Assembly: GCA_041397825.1 (NCBI GenBank)
Contig: JAWKVX010000003.1
Coordinates: 744,001-808,000, forward strand
Direction of reading: 5' to 3'
Origin: JANNSX01 sp041397825
GTDB taxonomy: Bacteria; Pseudomonadota; Alphaproteobacteria; Rhizobiales; Hyphomicrobiaceae
Length of the DNA: 64,000 nt
A program made the position numbers and the translations under genes. Positions 1 through 8,840 of the stretch are shown piece by piece (position 1 is the first letter of the stretch; the number at the start of each line of letters is the position of its first letter). The notes beneath the pieces are model-generated. The model ran no database searches. It saw nothing but the letters and a program-made list of their open reading frames with translations, and was not told the origin of the DNA.

Positions 1-948
1 CGGCACGATGGCGACCTGAGTGGCGATGGGCTTCTTGGCCGGCACGGCTGTTGCGACCTCGGCGGCTGGGGCCGTCGTCTTCTTCCGCGTCCGCTTCGAC
101 GAGGCTTTCTTCAGGGTCTCGTCCAGGATCTGCCGCATGCGGCTGTCGCGCGAGCGCGCGGTCCGGCCGCCCATGACAACGGCGATCACATGCTTGCCGC
201 CGCGCTTCACCGAGGTCACGAGATTGAAGCCGGAGGCCCGGATGTAGCCTGTCTTCATGCCCTCGGTGCCGGGATAGGTGAACAGCAGCGAGTTGTGGTT
301 CTTGTAGCGCTTGCCCTTGTAGGCGAAATACTTAGTCTGGAAGTAGCCGTAGTATTCCGGGAAATCGTCGTGCAGCCGGATGGCGAGGGTGGCGAGATCG
401 CGTGCCGTCGTGCGCTGATCCGGATTGGGCAAGCCCGACGCGTTGCGGAAGGTCGTCGCCGACATGCCGAGCTCTTTGGCGCGCCAGGTCATGTAGCGCG
501 CGAATTTGGTCTCCGAGCTCGCCAGATTCTCGGCGATGACGAGCGCGACGTCATTGGCGGACTTCGTCACGAGGGCGCGTATGGCGTCCGAGACCTTGAT
601 CTTGTCGCCTGGCTTCAGGCCCAACTTGGATGGCGCCGCCTGCGAGGCCCGCACGCTCGCTGTCAGCACGGTGTCCTCGGAGAGGCGGCCCTTCTTCAGC
701 ATTTCGAAGGTGACATAGAGCGTCATCATCTTCGTCAGCGAAGCGGGAAAGCGGGGCATATCTGCGCTGTCGGAGTGCAGGACGCGTCCGGAATTGGCAT
801 CCAGGACGAAGTCGGCATAGGGGGCAGCGGCCGCCGGACGCGGCACGACGGCCGCGGCGAGCGCCAGCATCAGCAGGGCCAATACAAGGCGAACGAGGTT
901 CTGCGTCACGGGGCGGGGTAACCTCGTGAAGGGCCGATAGACGCGCAT
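1..948 (-). CDS. D-alanyl-D-alanine carboxypeptidase (penicillin-binding protein, peptidase S11), 3' end outside window
   Basis: Periplasmic serine enzyme that trims the terminal D-Ala from peptidoglycan stem peptides. Translating the minus strand from the ATG at 948 gives an N-terminal hydrophobic export signal ending near AAAAPYADF. The three S11 active-site motifs then appear in order: SLTK (SxxK), KSAND (SxN) and GMKTGYI (KTG). The catalytic domain is complete. The reading frame is open to the window edge and becomes Lys/Ala/Pro-rich (KKTTAPAAEV), so a C-terminal extension continues beyond base 1. Its nature, for example a SPOR domain, cannot be seen. The gene is divergent from the phasin gene across about 330 bases. 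Confidence 0.9.
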   Translation of the reverse strand, partial: MRVYRPFTRLPRPVTQNLVRLVLALLMLALAAAVVPRPAAAAPYADFVLDANSGRVLHSDSADMPRFPASLTKMMTLYVTFEMLKKGRLSEDTVLTASVRASQAAPSKLGLKPGDKIKVSDAIRALVTKSANDVALVIAENLASSETKFARYMTWRAKELGMSATTFRNASGLPNPDQRTTARDLATLAIRLHDDFPEYYGYFQTKYFAYKGKRYKNHNSLLFTYPGTEGMKTGYIRASGFNLVTSVKRGGKHVIAVVMGGRTARSRDSRMRQILDETLKKASSKRTRKKTTAPAAEVATAVPAKKPIATQVAIVP

Positions 949-1278
949 CCCTGAGCTGTTCCCTCTCGTCGCCGGCGGGTCGTATTCGCCGGTCCCCGGA
1001 GCAAATTGTCGTGATCCCCGTCGATGATCGCCCATGACCATCGCCTCTGGGATCCAAGCAAGATTTTGGGGCGCCTTTTTGACCGACTTCGGGAGGTTCA
1101 AGGACGCCCGCCGAGACGCCGATGCTAGGTCAGCCAGATTAGGATCGGGTTAAGGTTGACGGACGCTGCTGCGCTGCAACAATTCTCTTGACACTGGGGG
1201 GCGCGCCACCTATCTTTTGTGCAGTGCAGCATGAGGCGCGGCATCTGGTGACGCCTCGACCGACCGGAGTGACCCCCC
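949..1278. other. Divergent intergenic region between the carboxypeptidase and phasin genes
   Basis: About 330 bases with no convincing coding sequence. Its right part holds the phasin promoter at 1188-1216. Short open frames here have no family resemblance. The promoter of the carboxypeptidase gene must lie in the left part but no clear -35/-10 pair was seen. Confidence 0.5.
1188..1216 (+). promoter_or_regulatory. Sigma70-type promoter for the phasin gene
   Basis: A consensus -35 TTGACA at 1188-1193 is followed, after exactly 17 bases, by TATCTT at 1211-1216, close to the TATAAT consensus. The pair lies about 60 bases upstream of the phasin ATG, which leaves a short leader. It is the best housekeeping promoter in the window and fits the abundant expression known for phasins. 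Confidence 0.7.
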
Positions 1279-1620
1279 ATGAAAGGCTTCGATATGAAGG
1301 GCTTTGAGGATCTGCAGAAGCTTGGCCAGCAGAATATGGATTTGACCATGCGCAGCATGGGCGAGTGGAGCAAGGGCTGGCAGACGATCGCCGCCGAGAT
1401 GACCGATTATACGAAGCGGTCGTTTGAGGACGGCACCCAGACCTTCGAGAAGCTCGCCGGCGCCCGCTCGATCGAGCAGGCCTTCGAGATCCAGTCCGAC
1501 TTCGCCCGTCGGGCCTATGAGGACTACATGTCCCAGATGTCGAAGATCGGCAATCTCTACGCCGACATGGCACGAGAGGCCTTCAAGCCTGTCGAGCGCG
1601 CCTTCACGAACGGCCGTTGA
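1279..1620 (+). CDS. Phasin family protein
   Basis: Small amphipathic helical protein (113 residues) of the type that coats polyhydroxyalkanoate granules. The sequence is almost wholly helical and Cys-free, with the pattern MRSMGEWSKGWQTIAAEMTD, then FEKLAGARSIEQAFEIQSDF, then RRAYEDYMSQMSKI. This middle segment (about residues 55-90) is the recognisable phasin core. A GGAG sequence lies about 10 bases before the ATG. The gene is monocistronic, with a strong promoter upstream and a hairpin terminator downstream. No PHA synthase gene is in the window, so granule binding is inferred from family only. Confidence 0.85.
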   Translation: MKGFDMKGFEDLQKLGQQNMDLTMRSMGEWSKGWQTIAAEMTDYTKRSFEDGTQTFEKLAGARSIEQAFEIQSDFARRAYEDYMSQMSKIGNLYADMAREAFKPVERAFTNGR

Positions 1621-1651
1621 TCCGTCGAAAGACGTAGAACGGGTTCTCGAG

Positions 1652-1686
1652 CGGTCCGGTGCTGTCACCGGGCCGTTTTCTTTTTC
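1652..1686 (+). terminator. Rho-independent terminator after the phasin gene
   Basis: A 10-base stem (CGGTCCGGTG pairing with CACCGGGCCG, one G-T wobble, loop CTGT) is followed by a T-rich run TTTTCTTTTT. It lies about 30 bases after the phasin stop codon. Confidence 0.8.
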
Positions 1687-1865
1687 TCACCGGCCGATCC
1701 GCCCTTGTTGGGTCACGCTCGCCCGCTATCTGTACATGAGGCGGCGATTGCACGAGCGGGTCCCCAGCCATTACAATGATGCTCACCAATTCGTGCCATC
1801 ATGGCGGGGAGAGGTGTCGCGCGTACAACCAAATCGGGACTGGTAACGTGGCGAACGACCGGGAT

Positions 1866-2210
1866 ATGGCGATATTGAGATTGAGCAAGGACGGCCGCCC
1901 CGGCAACGAGCCGGGCCGCAAGACCGACGTCATCACCAAGACGCGGCCGCGAACGGCCAAGCCGTCGCTCTACAAGGTGCTCATTCTCAACGACGACTAC
2001 ACGCCGATGGAGTTCGTCGTTTTCGTTCTCGAGCGGTTTTTCGGCAAGGGCCGCGAGGAGGCCACCCGCATTATGCTGCATGTGCACCATAAGGGCGTCG
2101 GCGTCTGTGGCGTCTACACCTATGAGGTCGCCGAGACGAAGGTCGCTCAGGTGGTGGACTTTGCCCGCCAGCACCAGCATCCTCTGCAATGCACGATGGA
2201 GAAGGAGTAG
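1866..2210 (+). CDS. clpS: ATP-dependent Clp protease adaptor ClpS
   Basis: Adaptor that delivers N-end-rule substrates to ClpAP. With the ATG at 1866 the protein has 114 residues. The core contains YKVLILNDDYTPMEFVV, MLHVHHKGVGVCGVYTYEVA and a C-terminal EK-rich end, all diagnostic for ClpS. The His in HHKG and the NDDYT acidic loop belong to the N-degron and ClpA interfaces. A GTG at 1848 in frame would add six residues and is an alternative start; longer upstream starts read through non-conserved sequence. clpA follows after 8 bases, the usual clpS-clpA pair. Confidence 0.93.
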   Translation: MAILRLSKDGRPGNEPGRKTDVITKTRPRTAKPSLYKVLILNDDYTPMEFVVFVLERFFGKGREEATRIMLHVHHKGVGVCGVYTYEVAETKVAQVVDFARQHQHPLQCTMEKE

Positions 2211-2218
2211 CCGATCCG

Positions 2219-4654
2219 ATGCCATCCCTTTCCCCGAGCCTGGATGCGGCCATCCGCAAGGCAGTCGAGTACGCGACCGAGCGCAATCATGAGCTCGTCA
2301 CGCTCGAGCATCTGCTGCTGGCCCTGATCGACGACCGCGATGCCGCTGCCGTCATGCGCGCCTGCAATGTCGATCTCGAGGAGCTGCGCGACCAGTTGCT
2401 CGACTATATCGACAATGAACTCGAGAACCTCGTGGCGGCGACCGACATCGAGGCGGCGCCCACCCACTCCTTCCAACGCGTCGTGCAGCGGGCGCTCATT
2501 CACGTCCAGTCGTCCAACCGGCAGGAGGTGACGGGCGCCAACGTCCTCGTCGCGCTGTTCACCGAGCGCGATAGTCATGCCGTCTACTTCCTGCAGCAGC
2601 AGGAGATGACGAAGCTCGATGCCGTCCAGTTCATCAGCCACGGTGTCGCCAAGCGATCGGGCATGTCTGAGCCCCGGACGGTACGCGGCGTCGACGGCGA
2701 GAATGGCAGTGAGGCGGGCGGCGAGAAGAAGGCAGGTAGCGATGCACTCGCCAACTTCTGCGTCAACCTCAATCAGAAGGCGAAGCTCGGCAAGATCGAT
2801 CCGCTGATCGGCCGCGAGGCCGAGGTGCAGCGGACCATCCAGGTGCTCTGCCGCCGGCAGAAGAACAACCCGCTGTACGTCGGCGATCCCGGTGTCGGCA
2901 AGACCGCGATCGCAGAGGGCCTCGCGCGCAAAATCACCCAGGGCGATGTGCCCGAGGTGTTGCGGAAGGCGACGGTCTTCGCCCTCGACATGGGCGCTCT
3001 GCTCGCCGGCACGCGCTATCGCGGCGATTTCGAGGAGCGCCTCAAGGCGGTGATGAAGGAGATCGAGAACTACGAAGGCGCGATCCTGTTCATCGACGAG
3101 ATTCACACCGTCATCGGCGCCGGCGCCACCTCGGGCGGCGCCATGGATGCCTCGAACCTCTTGAAGCCGGCGCTGCAGTCGGGGACGCTCCGCTGCATCG
3201 GCTCGACAACCTATAAGGAGTATCGCCAGCACTTCGAGAAGGATCGCGCGCTGGTCCGACGCTTCCAGAAGATCGACGTCAAGGAGCCGACGGTCGACGA
3301 CACGATTGAGATCCTGAAGGGTCTGAAGCCTTACTTCGAGGAGTTCCACAAGCTCAAATACTCCGACGACGCGATCCGCGCCGCCGTCGAGTTGTCAGCC
3401 AAATACATCCACGATCGCAAGCTGCCCGACAAGGCGATCGACGTCATCGACGAGACCGGCGCCTCGCAGATGCTGGTGACCGAGGAGAAGCGCAAGAAGG
3501 TCATCACGACCGAGGACATCGAGGCGACCGTCGCCACCATGGCGCGCATTCCGCCGAAGACCATCTCGAAGTCGGATGCGGAGGTGCTCGTCAATCTCGA
3601 TCGCGATCTCAAGCGGCTGGTGTTCGGTCAGAACGCGGCCATCGAGAGCCTGACGGCCGCCATCAAGCTGTCACGCGCCGGGCTCCGCGAGCCCGAGAAG
3701 CCGATCGGTTGCTATCTCTTCTCCGGTCCGACCGGTGTCGGCAAGACGGAGGTCGCCAAGCAGCTCGCGGCGTTGATGGGCGTCGAGCTGCTGCGCTTCG
3801 ACATGTCGGAATACATGGAGAAGCACACAGTCTCGCGTCTGATCGGCGCGCCGCCCGGCTATGTCGGCTTCGACCAGGGCGGGCTCTTGACCGACGGCAT
3901 CGACCAGCACCCGCATTGCGTTCTCCTGCTCGACGAGATCGAGAAGGCGCATCCGGACCTGTTCAACATCCTGCTGCAGGTGATGGATCATGGAAAGCTC
4001 ACCGACCACAACGGTAAGCAGGTCGACTTCCGCAACGTCATTCTCATCATGACGACCAATGCCGGCGCGTCCGATCTGGCGCGGCCGCCGATCGGCTTCA
4101 ACCGCGCCAAGCGCGAGGGCGACGACACCGAGGCCATCAACCGGCTGTTCAGCCCGGAGTTCCGCAATCGTCTCGATGCGGTGGTCTCGTTCGCGAGCCT
4201 GCCACGCGAGGTCATCTATCAGGTGGTCGAGAAGTTCATCTTCCAGCTCGAGGGGCTGTTGGCGGATCGCGGCGTCACCATCGAGCTGACGGACGAGGCG
4301 ACCGACTGGCTCGCCGAGCGCGGCTATGACGAGCGCTTCGGCGCCCGACCGCTGGCGCGGGTTATCCAGGAGTACATCAAGAAGCCGCTGGCCGACGAAG
4401 TGCTCTTCGGCCGCCTCGAGAAGGGCGGTACCGCCCGGGTGGTCGTCAACGAGCGCGACGGCGAGAAGGTGCTCGGTTTCGAGTTCCTGAAGGCGCCAGA
4501 GCCAGGGCGCGCGACGCGGCCGCCGAAGAAGATCGTGCATCGGAAAGCCAAGGCCATCGAGGGTACGAAACCGGGTGGTCGCAAGGCGCTGCCGGGGCCG
4601 GCGAAAGGCAAGCGGTCGGGCACATCGAAGGCCCCCGTCAAGCAGGACGAGTAG
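2219..4654 (+). CDS. clpA: ATP-dependent Clp protease ATP-binding subunit ClpA
   Basis: Hexameric AAA+ unfoldase that feeds proteins into ClpP. The protein (811 residues from the ATG at 2219, with GGAG about 11 bases upstream) has the Clp N-domain (about 1-150). The first AAA+ module has Walker A GDPGVGKT near residue 222 and Walker B LFIDEIHT near 290. The second AAA+ module has Walker A GPTGVGKT near residue 502, and is followed by the D2 small domain (ERGYDERFGARPLARVIQ). The last 55 or so residues are a Lys/Pro/Gly-rich tail (RPPKKIVHRKAKAIEG) longer than in E. coli ClpA, as is common in alphaproteobacteria. clpP is not in this window. Confidence 0.96.
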   Translation: MPSLSPSLDAAIRKAVEYATERNHELVTLEHLLLALIDDRDAAAVMRACNVDLEELRDQLLDYIDNELENLVAATDIEAAPTHSFQRVVQRALIHVQSSNRQEVTGANVLVALFTERDSHAVYFLQQQEMTKLDAVQFISHGVAKRSGMSEPRTVRGVDGENGSEAGGEKKAGSDALANFCVNLNQKAKLGKIDPLIGREAEVQRTIQVLCRRQKNNPLYVGDPGVGKTAIAEGLARKITQGDVPEVLRKATVFALDMGALLAGTRYRGDFEERLKAVMKEIENYEGAILFIDEIHTVIGAGATSGGAMDASNLLKPALQSGTLRCIGSTTYKEYRQHFEKDRALVRRFQKIDVKEPTVDDTIEILKGLKPYFEEFHKLKYSDDAIRAAVELSAKYIHDRKLPDKAIDVIDETGASQMLVTEEKRKKVITTEDIEATVATMARIPPKTISKSDAEVLVNLDRDLKRLVFGQNAAIESLTAAIKLSRAGLREPEKPIGCYLFSGPTGVGKTEVAKQLAALMGVELLRFDMSEYMEKHTVSRLIGAPPGYVGFDQGGLLTDGIDQHPHCVLLLDEIEKAHPDLFNILLQVMDHGKLTDHNGKQVDFRNVILIMTTNAGASDLARPPIGFNRAKREGDDTEAINRLFSPEFRNRLDAVVSFASLPREVIYQVVEKFIFQLEGLLADRGVTIELTDEATDWLAERGYDERFGARPLARVIQEYIKKPLADEVLFGRLEKGGTARVVVNERDGEKVLGFEFLKAPEPGRATRPPKKIVHRKAKAIEGTKPGGRKALPGPAKGKRSGTSKAPVKQDE

Positions 4655-4666
4655 ACCGAGCGTCGA

Positions 4667-5422
4667 ATGGCGGAGGCGGATCGGTTCGAGGACGGCTCGG
4701 ACGGCGCCGTGCCGGCCGGCTCCACGCGCACTGCCTTTGTCCGAGGCCTGCGGGAGTTCCCCGTCGTCCCTGCGATCATCTTGCTCTCGGCTGTCATGGG
4801 CTTCGGTGCGCTTGCACGCGACCTCGGCCTCGATCTCGGCGTGGCGGTGTTCTCGACGGCGGCCATCTTCGCGCTGCCCGGCCAGGTCGCGCTGCTGACC
4901 GAGCAGTTGCACGGCGCGAGCCTCGTCGCCACGGCGCTCGCCGTCGCGTTGACCGCCACCCGCCTCCTGCCCATGGCGGTCGTCCTCGCGCCCTATCTGC
5001 GTGGATCGCGGCTTCCCAGATGGATGCTCGTTCCGGCCATTCACTTCTGCGCCGTGACGCTCTGGGTGACCGGCATGCGCCGCCTGCCCGAGTTGGCACC
5101 TGCCGACCGGCTGCCTTACTTTCTAGGCTCCGCCCTGCCGCTTTACGGGCTCGCGCTCCTCACCACCGCGATCGGCTTTCTGATCGCCGGTGAGGTGCCC
5201 GTCCTGATCGCTGCCGCCCTCTTCTTTCTGACGCCGATCTATTTCGTGCTGTCGATGATCCAATCGGCGATGCGCTCGCCGGTGGACAGGCTGGCGATCG
5301 TCTTCGGCCTGGGGCTCGGACCGGTGCTGGCGCGCTTGACACCCGGGCTCGATCTCTTGCTCGCCGGTCTCGTCGGCGGCACCGCCGCCTACCTGATCGG
5401 TCGGTGGAGGCGAGTGCGATGA
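4667..5422 (+). CDS. azlC: AzlC family branched-chain amino acid export permease, large subunit
   Basis: Large subunit of a two-component branched-chain amino acid exporter. The 251 residues contain several hydrophobic helices and the AzlC signature around residues 40-110, including FALPGQVALL, ATRLLPMAVVLAPY and the following HFCAVTLWVTG. The gene starts 12 bases after clpA and overlaps the small subunit gene by four bases (ATGA). Substrate specificity is known for the family from the Bacillus azlCD locus and is inferred here. A hydrophilic N-terminal stretch of about 25 residues precedes the first helix. Confidence 0.85.
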   Translation: MAEADRFEDGSDGAVPAGSTRTAFVRGLREFPVVPAIILLSAVMGFGALARDLGLDLGVAVFSTAAIFALPGQVALLTEQLHGASLVATALAVALTATRLLPMAVVLAPYLRGSRLPRWMLVPAIHFCAVTLWVTGMRRLPELAPADRLPYFLGSALPLYGLALLTTAIGFLIAGEVPVLIAAALFFLTPIYFVLSMIQSAMRSPVDRLAIVFGLGLGPVLARLTPGLDLLLAGLVGGTAAYLIGRWRRVR

Positions 5423-5754
5423 GCGAGACTCTCTGGCCCTACATCGTCATCCTGCTGGCGGGCACGCTGATGACCGAGCCCTGGCGCTGGGCGGGTCTCG
5501 TGCTGTCGCGCAATCTCGATGTCGAGGGCGAAGTCTTCAAGCTCGCCCGCGCCATCTCGACGGCAATCGTGGCAGCGCTCGTCGCACGTCTCGTCGTGCT
5601 GCCGACCGGTGCGCTCGCCGACATCGACATCTGGGTCCGGATCGCAGCCTTCCTCGGCGGCATCGCGGCCTATCTCGTCTCGGGCGGCCGGCTGCTGCTG
5701 GGCGTCGCCACAGGTGTTGCTCTGCTGCTCAGCGGGGCCTCACTGCTCGGCTGA
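5419..5754 (+). CDS. azlD: AzlD family branched-chain amino acid transporter, small subunit
   Basis: Partner of AzlC. With the ATG at 5419, which overlaps the azlC stop as ATGA, the protein has 111 residues and four hydrophobic segments. It has the AzlD pattern of an N-terminal helix (LWPYIVILLAGTLMTEPWRW), an amphipathic stretch with ARAISTAIVAALVARLV, and a Gly-rich last helix. An in-frame ATG at 5404 is less likely because translational coupling favours 5419. The 3' end overlaps the convergent minus-strand gene by 15 bases. Confidence 0.85.
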   Translation: MSETLWPYIVILLAGTLMTEPWRWAGLVLSRNLDVEGEVFKLARAISTAIVAALVARLVVLPTGALADIDIWVRIAAFLGGIAAYLVSGGRLLLGVATGVALLLSGASLLG

Positions 5755-6294
5755 GCCCCCGGCAGGTTCGAGCCAGCCTCGATAGGCGACGACGAGCCGG
5801 CCCCACGGATCCTCGATCCGCATCTGGAACGTGTAGCGGTCGCCGGTGCTGCCCTCGCGGACATCGAGCCTCGGCCAGAGGGCTCGGGGCACCGGCAGTC
5901 CGAGAAAGCGGAGGCCGATCAAGGTCTGCGTGACACCGCTTGCATCGGGATGCAGGCGGGACTGGGCCGAGACCGGGAACCGCCGTTCGACGACGCTGTC
6001 GGGTGTCGATCCGGCGGAAAGGTGGGTGACCATCGGCCGGCCGTCGAACTGTCGCGCCCATTCCTCCTGGCGGCCCACGCAGCGGATCCGAAGGGAGAGG
6101 TGCTGGTCGATCCCTGCCGGGGGGAAGCGCAGAAGCACCGCGGTCGCCCGGGCTAAAAGCGTATCTCCCCGCTCGACCGTGGCGCGGCCCTCGAAACGCC
6201 GTTCGCCCGCACTGGCATGGAGATCGCGGATCGGCGCCGGGAGCCGGGCCAAACCGACGCCATAGGCTCTATGGAAGAGTGGCAGGTCCGTCAT
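5740..6294 (-). CDS. DUF4166 domain-containing protein
   Basis: Uncharacterised 184-residue protein. The DUF4166 pattern is seen as a short N-terminal LFHRAYG motif, an RFEGRATVERGDTLLAR beta segment, then Q-W-R-FDGRPM and a C-terminal beta-rich half ending RLVVAYRGWLEP. No catalytic residues are obvious. The start at 6294 overlaps the stop of the upstream DCC-family gene by four bases, so the two are translationally coupled. The 3' end overlaps azlD on the other strand by 15 bases. In other bacteria DUF4166 proteins are often paired with DCC-type proteins or NAD-binding domains, as here, but no function is established. Confidence 0.8.
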   Translation of the reverse strand: MTDLPLFHRAYGVGLARLPAPIRDLHASAGERRFEGRATVERGDTLLARATAVLLRFPPAGIDQHLSLRIRCVGRQEEWARQFDGRPMVTHLSAGSTPDSVVERRFPVSAQSRLHPDASGVTQTLIGLRFLGLPVPRALWPRLDVREGSTGDRYTFQMRIEDPWGRLVVAYRGWLEPAGGSAEQ

Positions 6295-6773
6295 TCGACG
6301 ATCCGCTCCCGCCAGTCTGCAGGAGGCACCATGCAGGTCTCCATCCGGCCGAACAGCCGATAGCGATTTCGCGCTATCTGATCGTAGAGCGCGTCGCCGA
6401 GCCGGCCCGGCCAGAGGGTCGCGACGGCGAGTGCAGGCCAGGGCCGACGCAGCCGCGGCAAGATTCGCCGGACGGTTTCGAGCTTCGCAAAGGCCCGGCC
6501 ATTCTCGATGAGCAGGTTGGTCTCGAAGTCGGCCGGATCGAGGCCGTAGTGATGAAAGAGGGCCTGTCCGGCCGGGGACTGTGCCGCCGTCAGCCGGAAG
6601 TGCGCCGCCGGATCGCGGGCGATGACAAATCGCGCGAAACCCGTGCAGAGCACGCAAACGCCGTCAAAAATGATGATGGGCTTATCGTCGGGCAAATGCA
6701 CGAGGTGGGGGTCTGAGCGATAGCTGTAGGGGGCGAAGCGGTCGAGGCGGCGTTGGAGGCGCTCGCCTGCCAT
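6291..6773 (-). CDS. DCC family thiol-disulfide oxidoreductase-like protein (DUF393)
   Basis: The 160-residue protein carries the family hallmark FDGVCVLCTGFARFV near residues 36-50 (D-G-x-C-x-x-C), a thioredoxin-like CxxC motif. The middle has ETNLLIENG, and the C-terminus has the conserved YDQIARNRYRLFGR. Members are thought to be small redox proteins; substrates are unknown. The ATG at 6773 lies three bases after the aroC stop, so aroC, this gene and the DUF4166 gene form one minus-strand operon. Confidence 0.85.
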   Translation of the reverse strand: MAGERLQRRLDRFAPYSYRSDPHLVHLPDDKPIIIFDGVCVLCTGFARFVIARDPAAHFRLTAAQSPAGQALFHHYGLDPADFETNLLIENGRAFAKLETVRRILPRLRRPWPALAVATLWPGRLGDALYDQIARNRYRLFGRMETCMVPPADWRERIVE

Positions 6774-6776
6774 CGG

Positions 6777-7859
6777 CTAGCGACCAACCTGCGCGCGATG
6801 CCTGAGAAAATGATCTGCCAGCACAATCGCCATCATGGCCTCGCCGACCGGCACGGCGCGGATGCCGACGCACGGATCATGCCGGCCCGTGGTCGAGATG
6901 TCGGTCTCATTGCCTTCGGCATCGACCGTCTTGCGGGGAGCGAGGATCGAGGAGGTCGGCTTGACGGCAAAGCGGCAGATCACCGGCTGCCCGGTCGAGA
7001 TGCCGCCGAGGATGCCACCGGCCTGGTTCGACAGGAATTCAGGGCGACCGTCCTTGCCGCGACGCATCTCGTCGGCATTCTCCTCGCCGGAGAGCTCGGC
7101 GGCCGCGAATCCGGCTCCGATCTCGACGCCCTTGACGGCGTTGATGCTCATCATGGCCGCCGCGAGATCCTGATCGAGCTTGCCGTAGAGCGGTGCTCCG
7201 AGGCCTGCCTGCACGCCCTCGGCAACGATCTCGATCACGGCGCCGGCGGACGAGCCGCGCTTGCGGACTCCGTCGAGAAATTCGGCCCAGACGGGGACAA
7301 TCGCCGGATCGGGTGCGAAGAAGTCGTTCTGGGCGGTGGCCGCCCAGTCCCATCGGCTCCGGTCGATCTTGTGCGGGCCAAGTTGGATGAGCGCGCCGCG
7401 GATGCTGACGCCGTGGACGACCTTGCGCGCGACGGCGCCGGCGGCAACACGCATCGCCGTCTCTCGGGCCGACGAGCGGCCGCCTCCCCGATAGTCGCGC
7501 AGGCCATACTTGGCCATGTACGTATAGTCCGCATGGCCGGGACGGAACTTGTCGGCGATCCTGCCGTAGTCCTTCGAACGCTGATCGAGATTGTCGATGA
7601 CGAGGGCAATCGGCGTGCCCGTCGTCACGCCGCCGGTCTCGGGGAAGACGCCCGAGAGGATCCTGACCTGATCGGGTTCCTGTCGTTGCGTCGTGAAGCG
7701 CGACTGGCCGGGACGGCGCCGGTCCAGGTAGGGCTGGATGTCGCCGCTATCGAGCGCGATGCCGGGTGGACAACCGTCGATCACGCAACCGATCGCCGGG
7801 CCGTGACTCTCGCCCCAGGTGGTGACGCGGAACAGGTGGCCGAAGGTATTGTGGGACAT
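6777..7859 (-). CDS. aroC: Chorismate synthase
   Basis: Catalyses the last common step of the shikimate pathway (EPSP to chorismate) using reduced FMN. The protein has 360 residues from the ATG at 7859. Family signatures are GHLFRVTTWGESHG at the N-terminus, RPGHADYTYMAKYG with RGGGRSSARETAMRVAAGA near residues 100-140, and GRHDPCVGIRAVPVGEAM near the C-terminus. The conserved His residues of the active site (GESHG, GRHDPC) are present. Longer upstream in-frame starts lack conservation. Confidence 0.97.
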   Translation of the reverse strand: MSHNTFGHLFRVTTWGESHGPAIGCVIDGCPPGIALDSGDIQPYLDRRRPGQSRFTTQRQEPDQVRILSGVFPETGGVTTGTPIALVIDNLDQRSKDYGRIADKFRPGHADYTYMAKYGLRDYRGGGRSSARETAMRVAAGAVARKVVHGVSIRGALIQLGPHKIDRSRWDWAATAQNDFFAPDPAIVPVWAEFLDGVRKRGSSAGAVIEIVAEGVQAGLGAPLYGKLDQDLAAAMMSINAVKGVEIGAGFAAAELSGEENADEMRRGKDGRPEFLSNQAGGILGGISTGQPVICRFAVKPTSSILAPRKTVDAEGNETDISTTGRHDPCVGIRAVPVGEAMMAIVLADHFLRHRAQVGR

Positions 7860-7922
7860 GGGTCCTGAGTATCTGTCCCGGTGGCAGGGGTCAACGCGAT
7901 CGGCAGCCTCGCCCACATGACA

Positions 7923-7950
7923 GAAGGGTGCGGACGATGCCGCACCCTTC
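7923..7950 (-). terminator. Hairpin downstream of the glutathione S-transferase gene
   Basis: A perfect 11-base inverted repeat (GAAGGGTGCGG and CCGCACCCTTC, loop ACGATG) lies in the 178-base gap between the GST stop and the aroC start. There is no clear U-run on either side, so it may be a weak or factor-assisted terminator, or an attenuator-like structure in the aroC leader. Confidence 0.5.
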
Positions 7951-8037
7951 CGGTCCACGTACCTTGTCTCTGGCCCCGGCAACGGCGTGGGGTGGTCATC
8001 CGACGCCGGACCTGCGCCGCGAGACGTACGCGATCCG

Positions 8038-8643
8038 TCAGGCGAGGCCCTCGGCCTTGAGCGCCTCCTGGACCTTCGGACGGCCGGCGATCCGGCCCAT
8101 GTAGGCCTTGAGGCTCGGATAGGCCTCGACGTCGACGCCGACCCACTTGCCCCATCCCAGCACGGTGAAGACATAGGCATCGACGACGGAGAACTCCTTG
8201 CCCATGACGTAGTCGTTCTTGGCAAGATGGGCGTCGAGGAACTTGAGCCGCTGGGCGATGCCGGCCTTCATGATCTCTTTGGCCTCGGCCGGCAGCTTGT
8301 CATTGAACAGCCCGCCGATCGATTTGTGCAGCTCCGACGTCGTGAAGTTGAGCCACTCCTGCAACCTGTAGCGGTCCAGGCTGCCATTGGCCGGTGCAAG
8401 CTTGGCGGCCGGCGCCTTGTCGGCCAGGTACTGGACGATGGCGGGGCCCTCGGTCAACACGTCTCCCGTATCCAGAACCAGGGCCGGCACATAGCCCTTC
8501 GGGTTGACCTTGGTGTAGTCCGCACCCGACTTCGTCTTCTTGGTGCCGAGGTCGACCTGCTCCATGTCGAAGGTGTGACCCGCCTCGCGCAGCACGATGT
8601 GCGGAGAGAGCGAGCAGGCGCCGGGGGAGTAGTAGAGCTTCAT
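8038..8643 (-). CDS. gstA: Glutathione S-transferase (beta class, GstA-like)
   Basis: Conjugates glutathione to electrophiles in the cytoplasm. The 201-residue protein begins MKLYYSPGACSLSPHIVLRE, the bacterial beta-class signature in which Cys10 is the catalytic cysteine. The thioredoxin-fold segment ends with the cis-proline motif NPKGYVPALVLD and the glutathione-binding LTEGPAIVQYLAD. The helical C-terminal domain includes SVVDAYVFTVLGW. The length matches E. coli GstA (201). It is divergent from a MarR regulator gene, a common arrangement in which the regulator controls the detoxification enzyme. Confidence 0.92.
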   Translation of the reverse strand: MKLYYSPGACSLSPHIVLREAGHTFDMEQVDLGTKKTKSGADYTKVNPKGYVPALVLDTGDVLTEGPAIVQYLADKAPAAKLAPANGSLDRYRLQEWLNFTTSELHKSIGGLFNDKLPAEAKEIMKAGIAQRLKFLDAHLAKNDYVMGKEFSVVDAYVFTVLGWGKWVGVDVEAYPSLKAYMGRIAGRPKVQEALKAEGLA

Positions 8644-8804
8644 GAAAGGCTCCAAAGTTGTGCCGGTTCGAACGTCTTCCCACGCCCGCTGCTTCAGGGT
8701 GACCATGGCAAGCGCCATAGTGTATGATTGAAGATGTCGCGGCGGCAGGAAGGTCCGATTCAACGGCTTGAGGGCTGACGACGGCAAACCTAATGTGCTA
8801 TACA

Positions 8805-8814
8805 TGCAATTGCA
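8805..8814. promoter_or_regulatory. Candidate MarR operator in the GST/MarR intergenic region
   Basis: A perfect palindrome TGCAATTGCA lies between the divergent GST and MarR genes, about 30 bases before the preferred MarR start. Dyads built on TTGCAA/TTGCAATTGCAA are typical MarR/OhrR-type operators. The site overlaps an alternative upstream ATG of the regulator at 8793, which argues for the start at 8841. Confidence 0.45.
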
Positions 8815-8840
8815 ATGATATTGTCGATCACAAGTCCGTC

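Noticed and set aside
551..1057. Minus-strand open frame overlapping the carboxypeptidase gene
   Set aside because: A different frame of the same strand encodes SxxK, SxN and KTG motifs in order, so this one is a shadow.
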